Positions 1 to 5,951 of a DNA stretch of 6,444 nt are shown in pieces. This stretch comes from Candidatus Altimarinota bacterium (GTDB lineage Bacteria; Patescibacteriota; Gracilibacteria; UBA4473): NCBI GenBank assembly GCA_026982915.1, contig JALWQU010000082.1:1-6444 (forward strand), read 5' to 3'. The position numbers were made by a program, and so were the translations under genes. How positions within the stretch are numbered: the stretch's first letter is position 1; every line of letters begins with the position of its first letter. Under the pieces are notes generated by a model. The model saw only the letters and a program-made list of their open reading frames with translations, did no database searches and was not told the DNA's origin.

Positions 1-1282
1 GATAAGCTTTTTTTATCTTTTTACGATCAATCTTGATTTTTTTAGCCGTTTTTATGTCTTTTTTAGGATCTTCTTCAGTTTTCTCAATACTTTTTTGTGG
101 TTCGTTGATATTCACATCACCCAAACTTTCTCCCAACGGCACGAGATTAAACCCGACAAGCGGAACATCGCCCCCATCAACCGAATCAAGCCCGTCCTCT
201 TGTCGTAATTCGTTGATCGTTCTCGCTCCAATTCTCGAATCAGATTCACGCTTTTTGAGTAAAAATTCTTTGTCTTTTGGTACGGGATTATCAAACTTTA
301 GGAAAAAATTATCCGTCCCCGAAAAAATCGGTAGTAAGTCAAAATTAAGCATGTCTTCAAACGCCTTCATCCGTGGTAGAACCCCGAATTTTTGGAAAAT
401 ATAGATCAGACTTTCACCGTTCGCCTTATTTATACCGTCCGACAACCCAATGAGATGCTTCGGCACTCTCAAAACGGCTAAAATCTTCAGCATTGCATCA
501 CGATTCAGCTCTACAAAATCCATGTCTTTATTTGATTCTCGCAACTTGTGAATTGAAACTTCACCATCAAGAACCGGAATCTCTTCAAACTGTTGTCGCA
601 TCATTTTTTTCCAAGCCCTTTTGAAAGACTTTATAACCCCCAAATCTTTCACGCCATCTTTTAGATTCACGAAATAATCAGGAATCATCCCCCCTTTTGC
701 CAGTTTGGCGTTTTCCTCTTCCGCCGACCGTAGAAACTGATCCGTCCGATCCAGAGGCTTCATCACGCCAACCCCATCAGATATATCTAGTGGTCCAATA
801 TTTTTGAAATGAATTATTTCGTCCTTTGGAACATTTTTCTGTCTTCCTCCAATCGTAACTTTGTAGTTTTGAATCAGTCCATCAGTCCCTTTCATAACTT
901 GGACCTGCCCAACACTTAGCGGAAAAACCGTTTTATTATCCTGAACCCACCAAAAACTTTCGCCAGCCAACAAGAAATTCAAAACCGAAAACTTAAAGAT
1001 CATAAGCTTTGTTATTTTTTGGTCACGGTTAGGCGTTTTTATGAGATCAAGCACCGGATGAAAAAATATTTCCTTTTCGCTTCCGTTTTTCGATCGCCGA
1101 AAAAGCCTCAAGGGTGTCGAGGCAATTTCCTCCGCAATAAGTTCCGAAGCCGTGAAGATCCACGGATTAGAGGCATAAGATTGCAATAACTGTGCTTCAG
1201 ATCTATTCGAGAAAACACTTTTAAACCCCGATAACGATTTCGTTTGTACTTTCCCTTTGTTTTTATAAAAAAATCGAAACAT
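1..1282 (-). CDS. Phage portal protein, HK97-like family, partial (3' end beyond the left edge)
   Basis: The portal forms the ring at one capsid vertex through which DNA is packaged and to which the tail joins. The frame is open from ATG 1282 to the window edge, giving 427 residues with no stop. HK97-family portal landmarks appear in order: SNPWIFTASELIAEEIASTP (about 38-57), HPVLDLIKTPN (75-85), LLAGESFWW (104-112), DEIIHFKNI (154-162), and near 252-289 a stretch ending RVPKHLIGLSDGINKANGE, matching the family's 'VP-hLlG...N-E' region. The tail after about 395 is charged and lysine-rich and is not part of the portal core; what follows lies outside the window. An in-frame TAA at 1292-1294 makes ATG 1282 the first possible start, and AAAAGGA (1287-1293) sits 4 nt upstream of it. 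It follows terL in the usual packaging order but has its own candidate promoter. The family is confident; the C-terminal extent is unknown. Confidence 0.9.
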   Translation of the reverse strand, partial: MFRFFYKNKGKVQTKSLSGFKSVFSNRSEAQLLQSYASNPWIFTASELIAEEIASTPLRLFRRSKNGSEKEIFFHPVLDLIKTPNRDQKITKLMIFKFSVLNFLLAGESFWWVQDNKTVFPLSVGQVQVMKGTDGLIQNYKVTIGGRQKNVPKDEIIHFKNIGPLDISDGVGVMKPLDRTDQFLRSAEEENAKLAKGGMIPDYFVNLKDGVKDLGVIKSFKRAWKKMMRQQFEEIPVLDGEVSIHKLRESNKDMDFVELNRDAMLKILAVLRVPKHLIGLSDGINKANGESLIYIFQKFGVLPRMKAFEDMLNFDLLPIFSGTDNFFLKFDNPVPKDKEFLLKKRESDSRIGARTINELRQEDGLDSVDGGDVPLVGFNLVPLGESLGDVNINEPQKSIEKTEEDPKKDIKTAKKIKIDRKKIKKAY

Positions 1283-1286
1283 GAAG

Positions 1287-1293
1287 TCCTTTT
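1287..1293 (-). promoter_or_regulatory. Ribosome binding site of the portal gene
   Basis: Reads AAAAGGA on the minus strand, 4 nt before ATG 1282. It is the clearest Shine-Dalgarno-like sequence in the window; most other minus-strand starts here have none. Confidence 0.6.
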
Positions 1294-1328
1294 AAAAAAT
1301 GCTTCATTCGCTTGTCTCTCTTTATTTT

Positions 1329-1350
1329 TAGTATAGCCATTGCTATACTA
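1329..1350. repeat. Perfect 9-bp inverted repeat, possible operator
   Basis: TAGTATAGC (1329-1337) and GCTATACTA (1342-1350) flank a 4-bp centre. The repeat covers the -10 box and part of the spacer of the portal promoter, a position expected for a repressor or activator site. It could also fold as a hairpin, but no T-run follows it on the minus strand, so it is not a terminator for terL. Confidence 0.5.
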
Positions 1351-1358
1351 TTTTACAA
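1330..1358 (-). promoter_or_regulatory. Candidate promoter of the portal gene
   Basis: On the minus strand TTGTAA (1353-1358) and TATACT (1330-1335) are separated by 17 bp, a good sigma70-type arrangement. Transcription would begin near 1323, leaving a leader of about 40 nt that contains the AAAAGGA site. It lies just after the terL stop codon (1365-1367). Almost the same pair of boxes precedes terS. This is a sequence match only. Confidence 0.5.
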
Positions 1359-1364
1359 TTTTTT

Positions 1365-2609
1365 TTATAAAAGATTGTAGGTCGGGCCTGATTCCTTTTT
1401 TCCTAAAGCATGCATCATTTCATATCGTACGGCATCAATCCCATGATTAAAAGCATCAATAGGCTTGTTAAGCCTTTTCCCACTTATTGTCTCCTTCCAC
1501 TTATATTTTTTAAACTCCTTCCTTAGATTTAAAGATCTTTCTGTGATATTTATTTTGTATTGCTTCATAAGGCTAATACCATAGTTAATAGAATCAGGAC
1601 CTTTAACCGCAGGAATACAATTAAACCCTGCCAACTGGATCTCTTTTATACTTTTAGGTTCAGCAGAATCTGCCACAATATCCTCCGATTCAGTTATATT
1701 AAGATCTCGCATATTAGAAATAATATCACTATTTAGTAAGCCTCTTTCATAGATAAGCTCATCTAAATAAATCTCACCATGGCAAATATAAACCGCAATT
1801 AAAGCCGTAGGATCATTTGTGAAACCAAAATCAAGACCATTACCAAGTAGTTTTGCCCCCTCTGGTATTTCACTAATGACATTGTGTTCAAAGACGAGAC
1901 CTTGGATTTTCCCGTACCCACCTAATCCGAAGATCTGCCACAACATTGGATCTTCGTTTTTTAGATATTCTATTTCTTCAACCTCTTCAGAAGATAAAAA
2001 TGGATTATCTTTGTAGGTAGAAACTATAACATCAACATCCTTTTTTATAACTTTTCTTTTAAGTTCTAAGTCTTGGTTGATCCAAACATCTTCATCATCC
2101 GGATTAAAATCGATAAAAGAAATATTTCGTGTCCGAAGATTCATTTGTCGAAACACGCTATATTGTATCTCATCAGCTTCATTAAAATAAGAGATAGCTC
2201 TTCTGGGTCCTTTCGATTTATTGTAATTATCCGCCCCAAAAAACTCTACTACTCTGTTGTTGAATTTAAAAAATCTATCAGATTTATTAAACTGGAAAAT
2301 ATTTGATAAAGTTTTCCCTGTCGGTCTTCTGCTCTTTTTCTCAATCAATGGTGTTGTTTCGACTATCTCTTGAAAATCACGAAGGACCGAAGTTCTTATG
2401 GTTGTCGTGTGTTGCCGAACAACCGAAGCAATTCCTTTTTGAATACTCTGATTCCGTATATTTCCTGTTGCTAGCCAACTCGCTAAGATCTGACAAGTTG
2501 AATAAGTTTTTGTACTCGATGTCCCACCACGATTGATAACAATTTTGTTTCTCGTGTTGTTTATCTTTTGAAAAACATTGGACGATTTAAACTGAGGAAC
2601 AACGATCAT
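1365..2609 (-). CDS. terL: Phage terminase large subunit, PBSX/Terminase_3 type
   Basis: The packaging motor: an N-terminal ATPase pumps DNA into the prohead and a C-terminal RNase H-like nuclease cuts it. At 414 residues it is a normal length for the family. Motifs seen: Walker A region NRGGTSSTKTYS (26-37), Walker B-like ISYFNEADE (139-147) with E144 as likely catalytic acid, and a coupling-type FIDFNPDDED (165-174). Nuclease acidic residues are D260 in GLDFGFTNDPTA, D314 in VADSAEPKSI and D392 in NHGIDAVRY. The residue before the Walker A lysine is Thr (T33) where Gly is usual; the GGTSS...KTYS form otherwise fits the family. The start ATG overlaps the terS stop by ATGA, so translation is probably coupled; there is no clear Shine-Dalgarno. 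The gene is more AT-rich than the portal gene and uses many AGA arginine codons. Confidence 0.95.
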   Translation of the reverse strand: MIVVPQFKSSNVFQKINNTRNKIVINRGGTSSTKTYSTCQILASWLATGNIRNQSIQKGIASVVRQHTTTIRTSVLRDFQEIVETTPLIEKKSRRPTGKTLSNIFQFNKSDRFFKFNNRVVEFFGADNYNKSKGPRRAISYFNEADEIQYSVFRQMNLRTRNISFIDFNPDDEDVWINQDLELKRKVIKKDVDVIVSTYKDNPFLSSEEVEEIEYLKNEDPMLWQIFGLGGYGKIQGLVFEHNVISEIPEGAKLLGNGLDFGFTNDPTALIAVYICHGEIYLDELIYERGLLNSDIISNMRDLNITESEDIVADSAEPKSIKEIQLAGFNCIPAVKGPDSINYGISLMKQYKINITERSLNLRKEFKKYKWKETISGKRLNKPIDAFNHGIDAVRYEMMHALGKKESGPTYNLL

Positions 2610-3097
2610 TTTTTTGAATCATTGATAATAATGACTTCAGCACCACCAACCTGTAAGGCTTTATCTTTGGAAGTAATATCGAGTTTATCCCCATACTTTT
2701 TCGGCAAAACCTTTGAAGCGTACCATTTCCGAGTATCTACCCGAAGCCTTGACCGTGATATATGCTCGTGATCAGAAACTTCTATAATTTCCCCATTTTG
2801 GAGCATTCTATCCTGCCAATCATTCGTTCCATCATCCGCAATTTCAATGATTTCTTCAACCATAGCATCAGCTTGAATTGATTTAGCTTTATTGTATTGC
2901 TCCGAAAAATACGTTTTATCTTCATCTAAAAGCCATAAAAAAATAGTAGAAGAGGCGGGAAACCCATCAAGCTTTGCGATCTGCCTTATGGTGTATCCTT
3001 CAACTATTTTCTGACATATCTTTTTCGCTAATTCATCAGAATAAGTCGATGGACGACCGACAGGAACATTTTCATTTTCGGTCTTATTATTATTCAT
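2606..3097 (-). CDS. terS: Phage terminase small subunit, Sf6 gp1-like
   Basis: TerS recognises phage DNA and hands it to TerL. The product is 163 residues from ATG 3097. After a polar N-terminus, residues 19-57 form a helix-turn-helix (DELAKKICQKIVEGYTIRQI, then FPASSTIFLWLL). A helical part follows (SIQADAMVEEIIEIADDGTN, 73-92), then HEHISRSRLRVDTRKW (110-125) and LPKKYGDKLD (131-140). The AD(D)GTNDW and SRLR-DTRKW blocks are characteristic of Sf6-type small terminases. The frame extends upstream to GTG 3139, but those 14 extra codons lie across a good promoter and have no ribosome site, so ATG 3097 is preferred. With TATACT ending 6 bp before that ATG, the transcript may be leaderless. The gene overlaps terL by 4 nt. 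Confidence 0.9.
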   Translation of the reverse strand: MNNNKTENENVPVGRPSTYSDELAKKICQKIVEGYTIRQIAKLDGFPASSTIFLWLLDEDKTYFSEQYNKAKSIQADAMVEEIIEIADDGTNDWQDRMLQNGEIIEVSDHEHISRSRLRVDTRKWYASKVLPKKYGDKLDITSKDKALQVGGAEVIIINDSKK

Positions 3098-3103
3098 ACT
3101 AAA

Positions 3104-3131
3104 AGTATAGTATTTACTAGACTTTTTACAA
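3104..3131 (-). promoter_or_regulatory. Candidate promoter of the terS-terL operon
   Basis: TTGTAA (3126-3131), 16-bp spacer, TATACT (3104-3109) on the minus strand. The predicted start of transcription is at or next to the A of ATG 3097. An inverted repeat ATACTA-N6-TAGTAT (3096-3113) overlaps the -10 box, and AGTATAG (3104-3110) is shared with the palindrome at the portal promoter (1330-1336), suggesting common control. Inferred from sequence only. Confidence 0.5.
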
Positions 3132-3152
3132 GCCCCCACTTAAAATATATCT

Positions 3153-3185
3153 GCCTCAAAGGGTTTCATTCGCACCTTTTGAGGC
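3153..3185 (+). promoter_or_regulatory. Inverted repeat that could hide the nuclease ribosome site
   Basis: GCCTCAAA (3153-3160) and TTTGAGGC (3178-3185) are perfect 8-bp arms around a 17-nt loop, and GG/CC at the base of the loop can extend the stem past one bulge. The right arm contains GAGG (3181-3184), the only purine-rich candidate ribosome site for the plus-strand nuclease gene, 10 nt before ATG 3195. If transcribed, the stem would mask it. No T-run follows, so it is not a standard terminator. Confidence 0.4.
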
Positions 3186-3194
3186 TCTCCTGAA

Positions 3195-3587
3195 ATGAGC
3201 GAAAAACACATTGAAAAATCTATAATCCAGTACATATCCCGAATCGGTGGATGGTGTACAAAAGTTCAGAGTGGAAAGCTCTGCATTGGCGGTGATAGAA
3301 ATGGTGGTCGCAACCGATATTTACACATGGCAGAAGCGGGAACGCCTGATATTTTGGCGTGTATCAAAGGGAAATTTGTCGCCATTGAGGTAAAAAAAGA
3401 CCTCGAAGAAGTCCGGAAGTGGTTTCGGTATCCGCTGGGAAAACGAGGACAAAAACTAAAGCCGAATAAACGAATGGAAGCTCAAAAACGACAACGAGAA
3501 GGGATTTTATACGCTGATGGTATTCATATCGTCTGCGCTAGTATCGAGGAGCTTCAAAGCGACCTGAGACATCTAAAGTTGTATTGA
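3195..3587 (+). CDS. VRR-NUC family nuclease
   Basis: A 130-residue single-domain protein of the PD-(D/E)XK superfamily, VRR-NUC branch. Members occur in phages and in the repair nuclease FAN1, and cut branched or flap DNA. Seen here: N-terminal SEKHIEKSIIQYI with conserved E7; AEAGTPDILACIKGKFVAIE (46-65) with D52 and E65-V66-K67 as the metal-binding and catalytic set; and a C-terminal Q97-K-R-Q-R-E-G helix leading to a hydrophobic strand IHIVCA. A basic insert (about 71-94, WFRYPLGKRGQK) between the EVK strand and the last helix is longer than in minimal members and may bind DNA. It is the only gene on the plus strand, diverging from terS and ending 4 nt from the stop of the opposing gene at 3592. 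GAGG lies 10 nt before ATG 3195 inside an inverted repeat. A role in resolving replicated DNA before packaging is inferred. Confidence 0.85.
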   Translation: MSEKHIEKSIIQYISRIGGWCTKVQSGKLCIGGDRNGGRNRYLHMAEAGTPDILACIKGKFVAIEVKKDLEEVRKWFRYPLGKRGQKLKPNKRMEAQKRQREGILYADGIHIVCASIEELQSDLRHLKLY

Positions 3588-3591
3588 CCCT

Positions 3592-3996
3592 TTAAAATAA
3601 GGATATTTGTTGAACCTGTTTTTTGGATTTAAGCCTCCCACCGAACTGAATCATCAAAGTTTCCAAAAAAGAATTCATACCGTCATCCATTGAAGAGATC
3701 ACATCTAATAAAGCGTATAAAAAAGAGTCTACCGATTCTTCTCTATCCCAAAGATGAATATACTTTTTAATATAATTCATCTTTCTAGTTTCCGCTATAT
3801 TGTTAAAGCTAAAGGTGTACTGTTTTTTATTCCTGTCGCCTTTATCATTCCAGTACCACCAACAATTAAAGTTTTCATAATTAAGTTTTTTATACCGCAA
3901 AAATCCATTATCTACTAAATCCTTACAAAGAGGTTTAAGCTCATCTGAGAAGTTTTTGTCTAGAATTTTTTGAAGGTCTGATATTTTATAGTTCAT
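3592..3996 (-). CDS. Unrecognised 134-residue protein with a C-terminal clamp-binding-like peptide
   Basis: I do not recognise the family. The N-terminus (about 3-63) alternates helices and a short strand pair in a way that resembles a winged helix: SDLQKIL, DELKPLCKDLVDNGFLRYKK, then an aromatic stretch CWWYWNDKGD and QYTFSF. The rest is helical (KKYIHLWDREESVDSFLYAL and further to about 119). The last five residues, QISLF (130-134), closely match the bacterial beta sliding-clamp motif QL(S/D)LF, preceded by a flexible KSKKQVQ tail. Taken literally this would bring the protein to the host or phage clamp, fitting a role at replication forks, but a five-residue match can be chance. It is the last gene of a compact operon; its ATG is 8 nt after the preceding stop, with AATTAAAATG rather than a Shine-Dalgarno. 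The gene is markedly AT-rich. Confidence 0.7.
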   Translation of the reverse strand: MNYKISDLQKILDKNFSDELKPLCKDLVDNGFLRYKKLNYENFNCWWYWNDKGDRNKKQYTFSFNNIAETRKMNYIKKYIHLWDREESVDSFLYALLDVISSMDDGMNSFLETLMIQFGGRLKSKKQVQQISLF

Positions 3997-4004
3997 TTTA
4001 ATTT

Positions 4005-4199
4005 TTAAGTAATTTTAAAACTAATACTTTCCAGAAACCCTGTATGAAAATATTTTTTGGCAAATTTTTCATTTGTTAAACTTTCTCTGTCATTTTGCAT
4101 TTCTTCATAAAGTTTCTTTGATTTATTACATCTAATTGAATGCTCTAAAAGTGATTCGGATGGTTTTCTTCTTGGTGGTTCGTATGGTGATATTCTCAT
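4005..4199 (-). CDS. Small unrecognised protein (64 residues)
   Basis: Family not recognised. The N-terminus is proline- and arginine-rich (YEPPRRKPSESLLEHS), followed by a charged, probably helical part (NKSKKLYEEMQNDRESLTNE) and a hydrophobic end. There is no signal peptide or membrane segment. Its ATG overlaps the stop codon of the gene before it by ATGA, which strongly supports it as a real, translationally coupled gene in the small-gene operon despite its length. The next gene begins 8 nt after its TAA stop. AT content is very high. Confidence 0.6.
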   Translation of the reverse strand: MRISPYEPPRRKPSESLLEHSIRCNKSKKLYEEMQNDRESLTNEKFAKKYFHTGFLESISFKIT

Positions 4200-4513
4200 T
4201 TTATTTTTTTTGATGCTTGATACTGTTTTTCTATCCCCATTTTTTCCATAAACTTTTTACGCCTCAATAGCCCTGCCTCCATTCTTTCTCCTTGATCTTG
4301 GGCTTTTATGAGACTTTTAGAGAAATCATCGTAGGCTGTTTTTATGATCCTTATTCGCTCTTTTGGGTCTGATTCTGTAAGTGAAAGCGTTACCGCGAGA
4401 AAATCCCTCATTATAGCCTTGTGATTATAACAAAGTAAATTCTCTTGTGGATTATCGGCTAACTCTGTGGCTATTTTTTGGTACTGACTTTGTAGTTCTT
4501 CTTCGGGGTTCAT
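4196..4513 (-). CDS. Small unrecognised protein (105 residues), helical
   Basis: Family not recognised. It is predicted by eye to be almost wholly alpha-helical and charged: EEELQSQYQKIATELADN at the start, a more hydrophobic middle (AIMRDFLAVTLSLTE), then long lysine- and arginine-rich helices (LIKAQDQGERMEAGLLRRKK) ending in ASKKIK. There is no membrane segment, cysteine cluster or known catalytic motif. ATG 4513 is 5 nt after the stop of the 57-residue gene at 4519-4692, and its own TGA stop overlaps the next start by ATGA. There is no Shine-Dalgarno; the leader reads AATTAAGATG. Its position between helicase and nuclease fits an accessory replication or host-interaction protein, but that is only context. 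Confidence 0.65.
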   Translation of the reverse strand: MNPEEELQSQYQKIATELADNPQENLLCYNHKAIMRDFLAVTLSLTESDPKERIRIIKTAYDDFSKSLIKAQDQGERMEAGLLRRKKFMEKMGIEKQYQASKKIK

Positions 4514-4518
4514 CTTAA

Positions 4519-4692
4519 TTAGTTTTTAGCTTGCTCTAAAATCGTCTGCATGTGATACGCTCTGTAATGCTTAGAAAGTTCTTGAACATACGGACAATCC
4601 TTTTTGTTATTTTCTAACGCCATAACCGACAAGGATAGGGCGAGGCGTTTCTTTTCGAGTTCTGGAATCGGTGTTTTTGTTTCGGGTGTCAT
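4519..4692 (-). CDS. Small unrecognised protein (57 residues)
   Basis: A short gene that is easy to miss. It runs from ATG 4692 to TAA 4519-4521. The product starts MTPETKTPIPELEKKRLALS and continues as a probable helix (VMALENNKKD), then CPYVQELSKHYRAYHMQTIL. Support: it fills the space between the helicase and the 105-residue gene with only 5 nt before the next start, and its leader AATTAAAATG is nearly the same as those of the genes at 4513 and 3996. No family is recognised. As the first gene after the TTATACA repeat region it would head the small-gene operon. Confidence 0.55.
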   Translation of the reverse strand: MTPETKTPIPELEKKRLALSLSVMALENNKKDCPYVQELSKHYRAYHMQTILEQAKN

Positions 4693-4761
4693 TTTAATTG
4701 GTTATTTAATTTATATAACTATGTGTATAATCGGGTTATACATTATACATTTAGCAGTTCG
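4693..4761 (-). promoter_or_regulatory. Intergenic control region with TTATACA repeats ahead of the small-gene operon
   Basis: On the plus strand TTATACA occurs twice end to end (4736-4742, 4743-4749) and once inverted as TGTATAA (4724-4730), giving 7-bp arms around TCGGG. The minus strand carries TATAAT (4742-4747), a consensus -10 box, though I see no good -35 at the right distance. The spacing of three heptamers around a -10 box suggests an operator. The stretch is otherwise AT-rich with no gene. Confidence 0.4.
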
Positions 4762-5949
4762 TCAGAAATCCATGTAAACCCCTGCACCGTCTCGAAAGTT
4801 GTAAGTTATGCAACACCCAGCTTCTGATCCGAATCGGTTCTTGAGAATCACAAGATTACGCTCGAATAATCCATTGGACTCAAATCCCGGTTGCTTGCTG
4901 TAAAATATCCTTTTCTGATCTTGCTCAAGTTTATGATCTCGCCTGATGTAAAGAAATACATCCGACATCGCGAACAGATCCCCTCCGCCCTTGGCATTCA
5001 CAACCGTTGTGTCACTGTTCTCACTCGCAACCGATACCTGCGAAAGCAGTAGCACGGGTATTTGAGACTCTCGGCAAAACTGCTGAATATTTTGAGCGAG
5101 CCGTTGCATTCGTTCGTATTCATTTCGACCTTCCGTATGAACAATCTGTGCAAAATCTACAATGATCACATCCGGCTCTCGTTGCATCGCGTCAAACTCA
5201 ATCGCCCCCCAAGACCTTATCCCATTCACGATTTTCAGCTGATTGTTCCACTCGTAATGCAGTCGGTCGATCGACTCCTTTTTTGACTTCATAATCCGTT
5301 CAAACATCTCATAGACACGCCAAGCGTCCATTTCAAGCGAATAGAAAACAACCTTCTTTTTTTGAATCAGAAACTGACGAGCCATCTGCATCGCCATAGT
5401 CGTCTTTCCTGACCCCGAATACGCGTTAACGATCCAAAAACTTCCTGCCTGAACACCCTTTGTCTTGTTGTCGATCATCTTGTTGCCCGTCTTGATACCA
5501 ACAGCACTCATTCGCTCACAATACTCTTCGTAGAGTTCTGTCATATTCTTCGTTTTGACCTCATTTTTGACCGATTTCCGAAGATCCACGAGCGTTTTTG
5601 AGACGATCTCGTCAAGTGAATCAGTCGAAGGATTTATCGCCTGAAGTTGACGCCCTATTTTCTGTAAATTTTCTAGCCCGTTCCGGTCCTTAAGTTTCTC
5701 GACATAATACTTGAGATGCGTTGGCGTTGGTACGAGATTCTGCATTTCCGCAAACGCTTCAGGACCATAAACGCCAATATTTCTCTCAGAAGCCGTTACG
5801 AGATCAATCGTGATCCCTTCTTGCTTCATTTTCTCAAAACTTTCCCAAACTTGCTTGTTTTTCGGGTCGTGAAAGTCTTCCACGCAAAGGTCGGGTAGCT
5901 GTTTCCCGTTCCCCAGTAGCACGCAACCGATTATTGATTTTTCTATCAT
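4762..5949 (-). CDS. dnaB: Replicative DNA helicase, DnaB family
   Basis: A hexameric RecA-fold helicase that unwinds DNA at the fork. At 395 residues it is somewhat shorter than host DnaB (about 450). The N-terminal DnaB domain starts at once (EKSIIGCVLLGNG, 3-15), followed by a linker to about 150. The ATPase core carries Walker A NAYSGSGKTT (175-184, K182), the catalytic glutamate in YSLEMD (E206), Walker B VIIVDFAQ (261-268, D265), sensor-type VLLLSQVS (299-306, Q304) and KNRFGSEAG (370-378) with K370/R372 in the arginine-finger position. All key residues are present, so it is likely active. ATG 5949 lies 2 nt after the upstream TAA, without a Shine-Dalgarno, suggesting coupling with the replisome-organiser frame. 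GC content is visibly higher than in the small genes downstream. Confidence 0.95.
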   Translation of the reverse strand: MIEKSIIGCVLLGNGKQLPDLCVEDFHDPKNKQVWESFEKMKQEGITIDLVTASERNIGVYGPEAFAEMQNLVPTPTHLKYYVEKLKDRNGLENLQKIGRQLQAINPSTDSLDEIVSKTLVDLRKSVKNEVKTKNMTELYEEYCERMSAVGIKTGNKMIDNKTKGVQAGSFWIVNAYSGSGKTTMAMQMARQFLIQKKKVVFYSLEMDAWRVYEMFERIMKSKKESIDRLHYEWNNQLKIVNGIRSWGAIEFDAMQREPDVIIVDFAQIVHTEGRNEYERMQRLAQNIQQFCRESQIPVLLLSQVSVASENSDTTVVNAKGGGDLFAMSDVFLYIRRDHKLEQDQKRIFYSKQPGFESNGLFERNLVILKNRFGSEAGCCITYNFRDGAGVYMDF

Positions 5950-5951
5950 GG

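Noticed and set aside
1263..1307. Tiny minus-strand ORF (ATG 1305-1307, 14 codons) overlapping the portal start
   Set aside because: Too short to support as a gene, and no ribosome site of its own. A leader-peptide role cannot be shown.
1329..1368. Rho-independent terminator on the plus strand (hairpin followed by T-rich sequence)
   Set aside because: No plus-strand gene lies upstream to be terminated, the stem is mostly A-T, and the repeat coincides with a minus-strand promoter.
3098..3139. Longer terS start at GTG 3139
   Set aside because: The extra 14 codons overlap a TTGTAA/TATACT promoter, have no ribosome site, and do not resemble the family N-terminus.
3121..3155. Plus-strand promoter for the nuclease gene (TTTACA or TTTTTA with TATATC)
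   Set aside because: Either the spacing or the box matches are poor; the AT-rich stretch offers several equally weak options.
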